Below the pieces are notes generated by a model. That model had not been told where the DNA came from, did not search any database, and worked only from the letters and a program-made list of their open reading frames with translations. This document shows positions 1-5,755 of a stretch of 7,116 bases of DNA, piece after piece. Origin of the DNA: Chloroflexota bacterium (GTDB lineage Bacteria; Chloroflexota; Dehalococcoidia; GIF9; AB-539-J10); NCBI GenBank assembly GCA_015222295.1, contig JADFUZ010000061.1, forward strand, positions 1 to 7,116, written 5' to 3'. The translations under genes and the position numbers were made by a program. How positions within the stretch are numbered: the stretch's first letter is position 1; each line of letters opens with the position of its first letter.

Positions 1-715
1 TGACCCTTAGCCTGAGCTGGCAGCCGACACCGCAGTAAGGGCAAGTGGTCAGCGTGTCGCGGTCAACCAGGCCTTGCCATCGATCGGCTCTCTCCCTCAG
101 TGCGCCGGTAGGGCAGGCATCAACGCAGGCCCCGCAGAATTCGCAGTTGACTTCCTGAAGCGAGTGGTCGAAGGCGGTGCCGACGAGAGCCTTGCCGCCT
201 CGGTAAGTGAAGGAGATAGCTCCTACTTTGCGCACTTCCTGGCACATTCGGACGCAGCGGCCACAGAGAATGCATAGGTTGTAGTCGCGGTCGAAGAAAG
301 GGTTCTCCCTGTCGACGGGGAGATCCTTATAGGTAGGAGGGATAGTCACAGTCTCCAGTCCAATATGGCGCGCGACCCTCTGCAACTCGCAGCTCAGGTT
401 TTTCGGGCAGGTCAGGCAGGAGTATGGGTGTTCGCTCAGAATCAGCTCCATTACGTTGCGCCGGAGTTCCTGCAATCTGGGAGTGTTGGTGTGGACTACC
501 ATACCTTCGGTTGCTGGCGTTGTGCACGAGGGGGGAAAACCACGCATCTTCTCAATCTCAACAATGCAAAGGCGACAGGCGCCAAAGGGAGTCAGGTCTG
601 GGTGGTAGCACAGCGCGGGGATATAGATATCGGCTTCTAGGGCCGTCTCTAGGACGGTAGCGCCCTTTCTCGCCTGTATTTCTCTTCCATCAATAGTCAA
701 GGTAACTGTATCCAT
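1..715 (-). CDS. fdhA: Formate dehydrogenase alpha subunit, N-terminal part (runs off left edge)
   Basis: Reading from ATG at 715 gives 238 residues with no stop before the window edge. A NuoG-like N-terminus carries a [2Fe-2S] site (C36, C47, C50, C64), a His/Cys [4Fe-4S] site (H96, C100, C103, C109) and two ferredoxin-type [4Fe-4S] clusters (C148/151/154/158 and C191/194/197/201, the latter ending CPTGAL). Then comes TTCPYCGVGC (C225, C228, C232), the CxxCxxxC opening of a molybdopterin oxidoreductase domain. This order is typical of the large subunit of NAD(P)-dependent formate dehydrogenases such as that of Moorella. That family interconverts CO2 and formate in the cytoplasm. The catalytic Cys or Sec and the cofactor domain lie outside the window. 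A good AAGGAG lies 7 nt before the ATG, and the gene follows the NuoF-like gene after 30 nt, suggesting one operon. A NuoG-like subunit of another molybdoenzyme is the main alternative. Confidence 0.88.
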   Translation of the reverse strand, partial: MDTVTLTIDGREIQARKGATVLETALEADIYIPALCYHPDLTPFGACRLCIVEIEKMRGFPPSCTTPATEGMVVHTNTPRLQELRRNVMELILSEHPYSCLTCPKNLSCELQRVARHIGLETVTIPPTYKDLPVDRENPFFDRDYNLCILCGRCVRMCQEVRKVGAISFTYRGGKALVGTAFDHSLQEVNCEFCGACVDACPTGALRERADRWQGLVDRDTLTTCPYCGVGCQLRLRV

Positions 716-720
716 TCCAA

Positions 721-729
721 TTCTCCTTT
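721..729 (-). promoter_or_regulatory. Ribosome binding site of fdhA
   Basis: On the minus strand AAAGGAGAA lies just before the ATG at 715, with GGAG 7 nt from the start codon. It sits inside the 30-nt gap after the NuoF-like gene and fixes the fdhA start. It is one of the strongest Shine-Dalgarno matches in the window. Confidence 0.7.
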
Positions 730-745
730 GAGCCGAGCTTAGAAC

Positions 746-2656
746 CTATTTCGAAGGGCTGACTGGGATCGGTTCCTCGGGAACCTCGATTCGTTGCCCT
801 GAGACCTTGGCAACAGCGCCGAACCGGGGAGGGCAAACATCAAGGCAGGTTCCACAATGGGTGCACTTGCTCTGGTCAACTACGTGAACGAGCCTCTTCC
901 CACCCTTGATTGCCCCGACAGGGCAGTTCCTGAGACAGATCATGCATCCCTGACACTTGTCTGGCAGAATGTAGTAGGAAACAAGATTCTTGCAGACCAA
1001 CGCCGAGCAGCGTTTGTCCTTAATGTGCTCTTCGTATTCGCCGTGAAAATAACGGAGGGTAGTCAGCACAGGATTTGGTGCCGTGCCGCCAAGGGCACAG
1101 AGTGAGCCGTCCCTGATGGTTTCTGCAAGTTGGTGCAGCTTGTCAATGTCGCCATCGCGGCCTTCGCCCTGGGTCACGCGCTCCAGGATGTCGAGCATCT
1201 TCCTCGTGCCTACCCGGCATGGGGCACACTTTCCACAGGATTCGGCTTGGGTGAAAGTGAGGAAGAACCTGGCAAAATCGACTATACAGGTGTCTTCATC
1301 GGCCACAATGATGCCACCAGAACCCATAATGGAGCCTGCCTGGGCCAGGGTCTCGTAGTCCACTGGGAGGTCGAGATGCTCGGAGGAAAGACAACCGCCG
1401 GAGGGGCCACCGGTCTGTACTGCCTTGAACTGCTTGTCGTCGGCGACGCCTCCGCCAATGTCGTAGATGATCTCACGAAGGGTAATGCCAAGGGGAACCT
1501 CGATGAGGCCAGTTCGCCGTATCTTTCCCGCCAAGGCGAACGTTTTCGTTCCCTTGCTGCTTTCTGTTCCGTGTTGGGCATACCAGTCTGCTCCCCTCTG
1601 CAGGATAACAGCCACAGCAGCGAGGGTCTCTACGTTATTGATGTTGGTTGGTTTGCCCCAGATGCCTGCCTGGGCTGGGAAAGGAGGCCGAGGCCGGGGC
1701 ATACCCCGTTGGCCTTCGATAGAGGCCATTAGCGCCGTCTCCTCACCGCAGACAAATGCCCCCGCGCCCTCCTTGATTTCTATGTCGAAGGCAAAACCCG
1801 AGCCGAGGATGTCTTCACCAAGAAGCGCGTAATCCTTCATCCTGCTGATGGCGATGCGCAGGCGCTCCAGCGCCAGCGGATATTCAGCGCGACAGTAGAC
1901 GTAGCCGTGTGTTGCCCCTATGGCGCGAGCAGCAATGAGCATCCCTTCCAGCACGGCGTGGGGATCTCCTTCCAGAACGGAGCGGTTCATGAACGCCCCG
2001 GGGTCTCCTTCATCCGCGTTGCAAACGAGGTATTTCTCACTGCCGGTAGACCTGTGGCAGAACTCCCACTTGAGTCCTGTGGGAAAGCCAGCACCCCCTC
2101 GACCTCTCAGACCCGATCTCTTGATCTCCTCTATGATTTCCTCCGGGCGCATCTTCAGCGATTGGGCGAACCCGCTATAGCCACCAAGTGCAATATAGTG
2201 ATTTATGTTTACGGGATCGATAGTCCCGCAGTGTCTCAGAATGATGCGGACCTGTGGCTTGAGCATGGGTTGTTCAAAGAATCCTGGGATGCCCTCAACA
2301 GCACCTTCGCCAATGGTGCCGAGGGCGAGGTCGGGCCGGGGGTTATCGTTGACTAAGTAGTCTTCGATGAGCTGAGCTGCAATCTCTGGCGTCACATTGC
2401 CGTAACAGATGCGGGGACGCCCGGGTTTGGTGATATCGACCAGGGGCTCCAGGTAACACAGACCGATGCAGCCCACCTGCACCACGGTAGCGTCGATTCC
2501 GCGCCTAGCCAACTCGTCATTGACAGTCTGAAGAACGTCTAGTGCTCCTGCTGAGCGGCCGCACGTGGCGGCGCCGACAAGAATGCGAGGCCTATCGCTT
2601 CTGTCGAATGCTTCCCATTCGACTTTCGCCAGACTCTGAATCTCTTCAAAAGTCAT
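746..2656 (-). CDS. nuoF: NuoF/HydB-type NAD(P)H-binding flavo-iron-sulfur subunit with C-terminal 2[4Fe-4S] ferredoxin
   Basis: This 636-residue protein is the NADH-oxidising subunit of a soluble NuoEF-type complex. It has an N-terminal thioredoxin-like domain (C32, C63, C67), an FMN-binding glycine-rich loop (about 183-197, RGRGGAGFPTG), an NADH-site segment CNADEGDPGAF (from 212) and EGAGAFVCGEETAL (from 296). An SLBB-like region follows, then a [4Fe-4S] site C474/C477/C480 with C520, then two ferredoxin clusters (C568/571/574/578 and C598/601/604/608). Its length and ferredoxin tail match the HydB/HndC/HylB type rather than respiratory NuoF. The ATG at 2656 is chosen because GAGG precedes it by 5 nt and it lies 13 nt after the nuoE stop. 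An in-frame ATG at 2677 overlaps nuoE, lacks a Shine-Dalgarno sequence and would add 7 residues. With nuoE upstream and fdhA downstream, it probably couples NAD(P)H, and perhaps ferredoxin, to formate dehydrogenase. Electron bifurcation is inference. Confidence 0.93.
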   Translation of the reverse strand: MTFEEIQSLAKVEWEAFDRSDRPRILVGAATCGRSAGALDVLQTVNDELARRGIDATVVQVGCIGLCYLEPLVDITKPGRPRICYGNVTPEIAAQLIEDYLVNDNPRPDLALGTIGEGAVEGIPGFFEQPMLKPQVRIILRHCGTIDPVNINHYIALGGYSGFAQSLKMRPEEIIEEIKRSGLRGRGGAGFPTGLKWEFCHRSTGSEKYLVCNADEGDPGAFMNRSVLEGDPHAVLEGMLIAARAIGATHGYVYCRAEYPLALERLRIAISRMKDYALLGEDILGSGFAFDIEIKEGAGAFVCGEETALMASIEGQRGMPRPRPPFPAQAGIWGKPTNINNVETLAAVAVILQRGADWYAQHGTESSKGTKTFALAGKIRRTGLIEVPLGITLREIIYDIGGGVADDKQFKAVQTGGPSGGCLSSEHLDLPVDYETLAQAGSIMGSGGIIVADEDTCIVDFARFFLTFTQAESCGKCAPCRVGTRKMLDILERVTQGEGRDGDIDKLHQLAETIRDGSLCALGGTAPNPVLTTLRYFHGEYEEHIKDKRCSALVCKNLVSYYILPDKCQGCMICLRNCPVGAIKGGKRLVHVVDQSKCTHCGTCLDVCPPRFGAVAKVSGQRIEVPEEPIPVSPSK

Positions 2657-2669
2657 TGCGTCCTCAAGC

Positions 2670-3119
2670 CTATTCATAGGAAGAAATGGCCTGCTTTGCC
2701 TTCTCCGGCGTCACCCTGCTGCAAACCGTATCATCCACGACGATTATGGGGGATAAGGCACAGCAACCGAAGCAAGCTACCCTTTCGAGGTTGAACTTCA
2801 AGTCCGGTGTGGTCTGGCCGGCCTCTATGCCCAGTGTTTGCTCCAGGGCTGACATGATCTGTGAGACGCCTCTTACGTAGCAGGAGGTGCCGAGGCAGAC
2901 CTTAACCGTGTGTCGACCGGGTTTGGTGAAACGGAACTGGCTGTAGAAAGTGGCCACGCCGAATACCTCGCTCTTTGAGATGGCCAGGAACTGGGCGATT
3001 TCGGCCACCGCTTCCTCGGGGAGATAGCCCAGTTTTGCTTGAACTGCCTGCAAGATAGGGATGAGGGATCCTCTGCGGCCCCTGTAGGGTGCCAGAACCT
3101 CAGCAAGCTCCTCATTCAT
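2670..3119 (-). CDS. nuoE: NuoE-like [2Fe-2S] thioredoxin-fold subunit
   Basis: The 149-residue protein matches the 24-kDa NuoE/HydC family: an N-terminal helical part (GSLIPILQAVQAKLGYLP, about 17-34; EVFGVATFYSQF, 51-62) and a thioredoxin-like domain. Its [2Fe-2S] ligands follow C-x4-C then C-x3-C: C75, C80, C116 and C120. C119 is an extra cysteine beside the last ligand. In this family the subunit docks on NuoF and carries an accessory [2Fe-2S] cluster near the flavin. GGAGG lies 4 nt before the ATG. The stop is 13 nt before the preferred start of the NuoF-like gene, so the two are probably co-translated as one NAD(P)H dehydrogenase module for the formate dehydrogenase. Confidence 0.93.
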   Translation of the reverse strand: MNEELAEVLAPYRGRRGSLIPILQAVQAKLGYLPEEAVAEIAQFLAISKSEVFGVATFYSQFRFTKPGRHTVKVCLGTSCYVRGVSQIMSALEQTLGIEAGQTTPDLKFNLERVACFGCCALSPIIVVDDTVCSRVTPEKAKQAISSYE

Positions 3120-3201
3120 AAGGCCTCCAAAGACAATTAATTTCCAGACACCGGGTCAAGAACATGAGCCGCGTCAGGCGGGGAAAACAGCCGGTTCTGT
3201 G
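3120..3201 (-). other. 82-nt gap between the DUF3786 gene and nuoE
   Basis: This is the only sizeable gap between metF-DUF3786 and the formate dehydrogenase module. It ends with GGAGG (3124-3128), the nuoE ribosome binding site. A -35-like TTGACC (3154-3159) is followed by the AT-rich patch AATTAATT, but the spacing is poor, so a promoter here is only a possibility. Short inverted repeats such as ACAG/CTGT and CCGC/GCGG have 4-bp stems, too weak to call a terminator. Read-through from metF is the simplest view. Confidence 0.35.
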
Positions 3202-3861
3202 TCAACGTTCTCTCCGCGAGGGCGACGGAATGCTCTGCACCAGCTTCCTGGTGATTGTCGCGCAAATGTCTCTTATGTCCTCGGTGGGGAGATAGTCGGG
3301 GATGTTGGCGTCAAACAGCATGCTACAGGAAGGGGGGAATTCCTCATCACCCTTCCATAGAACAGTAGTTATGGGCACCCGAGGGAAAGCCTCGATAGTC
3401 ACGGATACATGGCCATGACTCGCCCTGCGGCCCCCCAGTTGCGTTGCCGCGTCTACCATGAGATCGGGCTCCTGGCCGAAGCGGTCCAGGAGAGGTCTTA
3501 GGGCTAGCTGATGAAACACAGGGAAATAGCTATCGCATCCGGGCAGTTCCCTGAATGTGATGAACCTGCCTGTAGCGGGAGTGCCTTTCGACAGAGTCAG
3601 GTAGTGAAGTATGATGATCTTGTTCTTCAGAGGGACCTCCTCCCCGCTACGGAGCAGCGAGATCTCAACATTGGGCAGAGAGACGAGGTGTAACTGATTC
3701 AGAAATTCGACGATCACGTTGTTAGCATCTTGGTACCGGGCACCGCTCCTGAGGCACTGCTGTTTGACGTCCGTGGCTGCCAGTTGCTCACACGCGAGCC
3801 TGTAGGCAAGCTCATAGCCCTGCTGCCGTATGCCAGGTGACGACGGAGTCTGTTTTTCCAT
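3202..3861 (-). CDS. DUF3786-family protein linked to Wood-Ljungdahl genes
   Basis: This 219-residue protein has no signal peptide or membrane segment and is probably cytoplasmic. I recognise it as the DUF3786 family from its motif series: GYELAYRLACEQL (15-27), ILHYL (84-88), TGRFITFREL (97-106), LGG (142-144), AFPRVPITTVLWKGDEEFPP (158-177) and LPTEDI (191-196). The family has no established biochemical role known to me, but members tend to occur in anaerobes near acetyl-CoA pathway and corrinoid genes. Cysteines C24, C36, C109, C179 and C200 are scattered and form no obvious cluster motif. The ATG directly abuts the metF TAG (TAGATG), with only a weak GGCAG upstream, so translation probably depends on ribosomes finishing metF. 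That points to a role tied to methylene-THF reductase or its downstream methyl transfer. This functional link is inference. Confidence 0.78.
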   Translation of the reverse strand: MEKQTPSSPGIRQQGYELAYRLACEQLAATDVKQQCLRSGARYQDANNVIVEFLNQLHLVSLPNVEISLLRSGEEVPLKNKIIILHYLTLSKGTPATGRFITFRELPGCDSYFPVFHQLALRPLLDRFGQEPDLMVDAATQLGGRRASHGHVSVTIEAFPRVPITTVLWKGDEEFPPSCSMLFDANIPDYLPTEDIRDICATITRKLVQSIPSPSRRER

Positions 3862-4764
3862 CTAAGCTGCCAGTATGGGCCGCGGCAGAAGACCTGCCGC
3901 GTGTAGGATCTCGGGCACTGCGTCCTCCCACTCGATAGCCATCAGGTGAATTCCGGCCACGCCTTCGATCTGGCGTACCCGGTTGATGATATCCACGCAA
4001 AGGTTGATACCCTCCCTGGGCACCTGCTCCTTGGGCACGCCCCGGAGGCGCTCAATTGTCTCATCAGGAACATCCATCCCGGGAACATTCGCCTTCATAT
4101 ATCTGGCTGCACCCACCGACTTTATGGGAGCGACGCCAGCAAGGATTTTCGTTCTCTCAGGCAATCCCTTGTCGCGCGCTCGCTTCATCCACTCGGCGAA
4201 TCTGTCCACGTTGTAGACAATCTGGGTCTGTATGAAATCGGCACCTGCGGTCACTTTCTTGGCGAGGCGAATTGTCCTGAAGTCAAAGGGGTCGGCAAAA
4301 GGGTTAGCCGCTGCCCCTATGAAAAGACGCGGCTCAACCATCATCTCCTCACCGCACTGGAATTTTCTCTCGTCTCGCATCTCCTTCACCATCTTGACAA
4401 ACTGGATGGAGTCGAGGTCAAAAACCGCCTTGGATTGAGGATGGTTGCCAAACTTGATGTGGTCGCCTGTCAGACAGAGGATATTGCTTATGCCCAGTGC
4501 CGCCACGCCCAGGACATCCATTTGAATGGCAATTCGGTTCCTGTCTCGACACGTCATTTGGACTATCGGGTCCAGTCCCTCCTCCTTGCCCATGAGGCAG
4601 GCGGCCCAGCTTGCCATCCGTACGACCGCGGTTTGTCCGTCGGTGACATTGAACGCGTCAACGCTACCCTTCAGTATCCTTGCCTTTCTTCGGATCACTT
4701 CGGGGTCAGCGCTCTGTGGAGGTCCCAGTTCACCTGTCACCGCAAACTGTCCAGCCTCCAGCAC
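3862..4764 (-). CDS. metF: Methylenetetrahydrofolate reductase (MetF), acetyl-CoA pathway type
   Basis: MetF reduces methylene-THF to methyl-THF on FAD, the last step of the Wood-Ljungdahl methyl branch. From the GTG at 4764 the protein has 300 residues in a TIM-barrel fold. It shows VTGELGPP with the likely catalytic Glu12, the FAD-site segment TCRDRNRIAIQ (71-81), CLTGDHIKFG (97-106), ADFIQTQIVYN (176-186) and a C-terminal GIHLMA (271-276). The GTG is only the first conventional start. The same frame extends nine codons upstream as KTRSNLERV, which resembles the usual family N-terminus, and begins at an ATA (4789-4791) preceded 6 nt earlier by GGAGG. The true protein is therefore probably about 309 residues (3862-4791). 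A separate promoter appears upstream. No MetV partner is in the window; the DUF3786 gene occupies the next position with zero spacing. Confidence 0.92.
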   Translation of the reverse strand: MLEAGQFAVTGELGPPQSADPEVIRRKARILKGSVDAFNVTDGQTAVVRMASWAACLMGKEEGLDPIVQMTCRDRNRIAIQMDVLGVAALGISNILCLTGDHIKFGNHPQSKAVFDLDSIQFVKMVKEMRDERKFQCGEEMMVEPRLFIGAAANPFADPFDFRTIRLAKKVTAGADFIQTQIVYNVDRFAEWMKRARDKGLPERTKILAGVAPIKSVGAARYMKANVPGMDVPDETIERLRGVPKEQVPREGINLCVDIINRVRQIEGVAGIHLMAIEWEDAVPEILHAAGLLPRPILAA

Positions 4765-4797
4765 TCTCTCCAGGTTACTTCTTGTCTTTATGAACGA

Positions 4798-4802
4798 CCT
4801 CC
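4798..4802 (-). promoter_or_regulatory. Shine-Dalgarno of metF, placed for an ATA start
   Basis: On the minus strand GGAGG is followed by TCGTTC and then ATA at 4791-4789. The 6-nt spacing is ideal for the ATA and 33 nt short of the GTG at 4764. No ATG, GTG or TTG occurs in the frame between the upstream TAG stop and the GTG. This site is the main evidence that translation begins upstream of the conventional start. Confidence 0.55.
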
Positions 4803-4848
4803 GAGGTGGATTCTGGGGTGAAGGAATCTTGGTGCTGGCAAATGCAGA

Positions 4849-4878
4849 ATTCTATCTTATTGGAACAGGGCGTATCAA
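4849..4878 (-). promoter_or_regulatory. Predicted sigma70-type promoter of metF
   Basis: On the minus strand TTGATA (4878-4873) and TAGAAT (4854-4849) are separated by 18 nt. Each matches the TTGACA/TATAAT consensus at five of six positions. The start of transcription would fall near 4842, about 40 nt before the GGAGG of metF. This would let metF, the DUF3786 gene and perhaps the formate dehydrogenase module be expressed independently of cooC. It is a motif call only. Confidence 0.45.
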
Positions 4879-4901
4879 TAGGGCGAAGCTTCCGCCCTGT
4901 T
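4864..4901 (-). repeat. Three AGGGCG/CGCCCT hexamers at exact 13-nt spacing (operator-like)
   Basis: The hexamer occurs at 4893-4898 in one orientation and at 4880-4885 and 4867-4872 in the other, with starts exactly 13 nt apart. The outer pair extends to a perfect 9-bp inverted repeat, AACAGGGCG with CGCCCTGTT (4864-4872 and 4893-4901). The inner pair can form a 6-bp stem with a 7-nt loop. The array overlaps the predicted -35 box of metF, so a repressor or activator site is plausible. As RNA, only transcripts from further upstream would contain it, and the two stems would be mutually exclusive. Confidence 0.5.
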
Positions 4902-4944
4902 GTTGCGGAAACAAGTTTTCTCTTCCGGTGTTTCTTGGAGGCAT

Positions 4945-4976
4945 CAGAGCGTAACTCTGGAGAGGGGGTACTCTCC
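4945..4976 (-). other. Tandem hairpins just after the downstream cooC gene
   Basis: Two short inverted repeats follow the cooC stop codon. GGAGAG/CTCTCC (4971-4976 with 4959-4964) has a 6-bp stem and 6-nt loop. CAGAG/CTCTG (4955-4959 with 4945-4949) has a 5-bp stem and 5-nt loop. Neither is followed by a run of T on the minus strand, so a classical intrinsic terminator is not supported. They could protect the 3' end of cooC mRNA or reduce read-through. The rest of 4792-4980 holds the promoter and repeat array described separately and no convincing gene. Confidence 0.35.
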
Positions 4977-4980
4977 ATCC

Positions 4981-5754
4981 TCAGTCCCTCTGCTGCATCG
5001 TGTAGCCTGCCTTCGTCAGAATCTCCCTCACAGACACGACGGCGGGCGAATTTTCGGGCAACTCCAGAAGAGATCTTCCCTCAAGGTTATGCTGCTTCAC
5101 GTTGGGGTCAAAGTCCAGTTTCCCCAGGTAGGCGTTCCCTGTATCCTGAAAGTACTCTTGCGCCTCCTGAGTGAATCTGTGGTTCCCTACAAGGTAGAAA
5201 TTCTTGTAGCTGAACTTCAATTGTCCGGTGATGTCCTTGACCCTTTGTATGTGCTTCACGGACTTGTCGGACGGGTCCAGAATGACAAAAAGATCGTCTA
5301 TGTCCGCCGCTACCTTGCGGTTCAGGTGTTCCAAGCCCGCAGGTGAGTCAACCAGCACGGCTTCGTAGTTCTTGGAAAGGAGAGGGATGAGGTCTCGGAG
5401 CGCTGCATCCGGAGCACAGTAGCAGCCGACAGTGAACTTCGTTCCCAGGGTGAGCAGATCGAATTCCGGACTACGGTACAGGCAATCGTCCTTGACCACG
5501 GGCCGCAGTACATTGGGCAGAGAAGCGTAGCCCGTGCGACCAACTCCTCTGTCCTGCTTCATGATGTCGTGCAGTGCACTTGAAATGGTCTTTTTCCGTG
5601 TTTCGTTCCAGTCCACTCCGAGCATGTCAGCCAGGCTTTCGTCAGGGTCGAGGTCTATGAGCAACTTCGGTGGATCCAAGTACCTGCTAGCCAAAGCCAC
5701 GAAGGTTGATTTTCCCACCCCTCCCCTGCCAGTGGATACGGCTATCCTGCCCAC
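4981..5754 (-). CDS. cooC: CooC-like ATPase for CO dehydrogenase/acetyl-CoA synthase nickel insertion (second of two)
   Basis: This is a MinD/CooC-type (SIMIBI) P-loop ATPase of 257 residues. The deviant Walker A is GRGGVGKST (9-17), the switch I region is DLDPDESLADMLG (34-46), the DSPAG segment begins at D136, and the CYC motif has C111 and C113. In characterised CooC the CxC pair sits at almost the same place and binds metal at the dimer interface. The family uses ATP to help load nickel into the C-cluster, and related AcsF-type proteins serve acetyl-CoA synthase. The signature lysine (GKGG in the family) is Arg10 here. The GTG at 5754 is preferred, one nucleotide after the TAA of the upstream paralog. 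The frame stays open to 5871, but the extra 39 residues overlap that gene and look unlike the family. It is about half identical to its neighbour by eye. Confidence 0.87.
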   Translation of the reverse strand: MGRIAVSTGRGGVGKSTFVALASRYLDPPKLLIDLDPDESLADMLGVDWNETRKKTISSALHDIMKQDRGVGRTGYASLPNVLRPVVKDDCLYRSPEFDLLTLGTKFTVGCYCAPDAALRDLIPLLSKNYEAVLVDSPAGLEHLNRKVAADIDDLFVILDPSDKSVKHIQRVKDITGQLKFSYKNFYLVGNHRFTQEAQEYFQDTGNAYLGKLDFDPNVKQHNLEGRSLLELPENSPAVVSVREILTKAGYTMQQRD

Positions 5755-5755
5755 C

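Noticed and set aside
74..640. Several short plus-strand and minus-strand frames in the left 700 bases
   Set aside because: All are shadows of the fdhA reading frame, which is open from 715 to the edge with a full set of Fe-S cysteines.
1130..1732. Plus-strand open frame of 200 codons opposite the NuoF-like gene
   Set aside because: Shadow of the nuoF coding sequence; the product resembles no family and nuoF motifs are intact on the other strand.
3200..3205. TTGACA -35-like box at the end of the DUF3786 gene (minus strand)
   Set aside because: No TATAAT-like hexamer lies 16-18 nt downstream; the spacer there is GC-rich, so it is probably chance.
3946..4821. Long plus-strand open frame of 291 codons opposite metF
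   Set aside because: It mirrors metF in antisense, has no family motifs and no good ribosome binding site; the metF reading has unmistakable conserved motifs.
4775..4978. Minus-strand 67-codon open frame between cooC and metF
   Set aside because: Low-complexity, charged product without recognisable motif, poor start signal, overlaps the promoter, hairpins and metF start; better explained as regulatory spacer.
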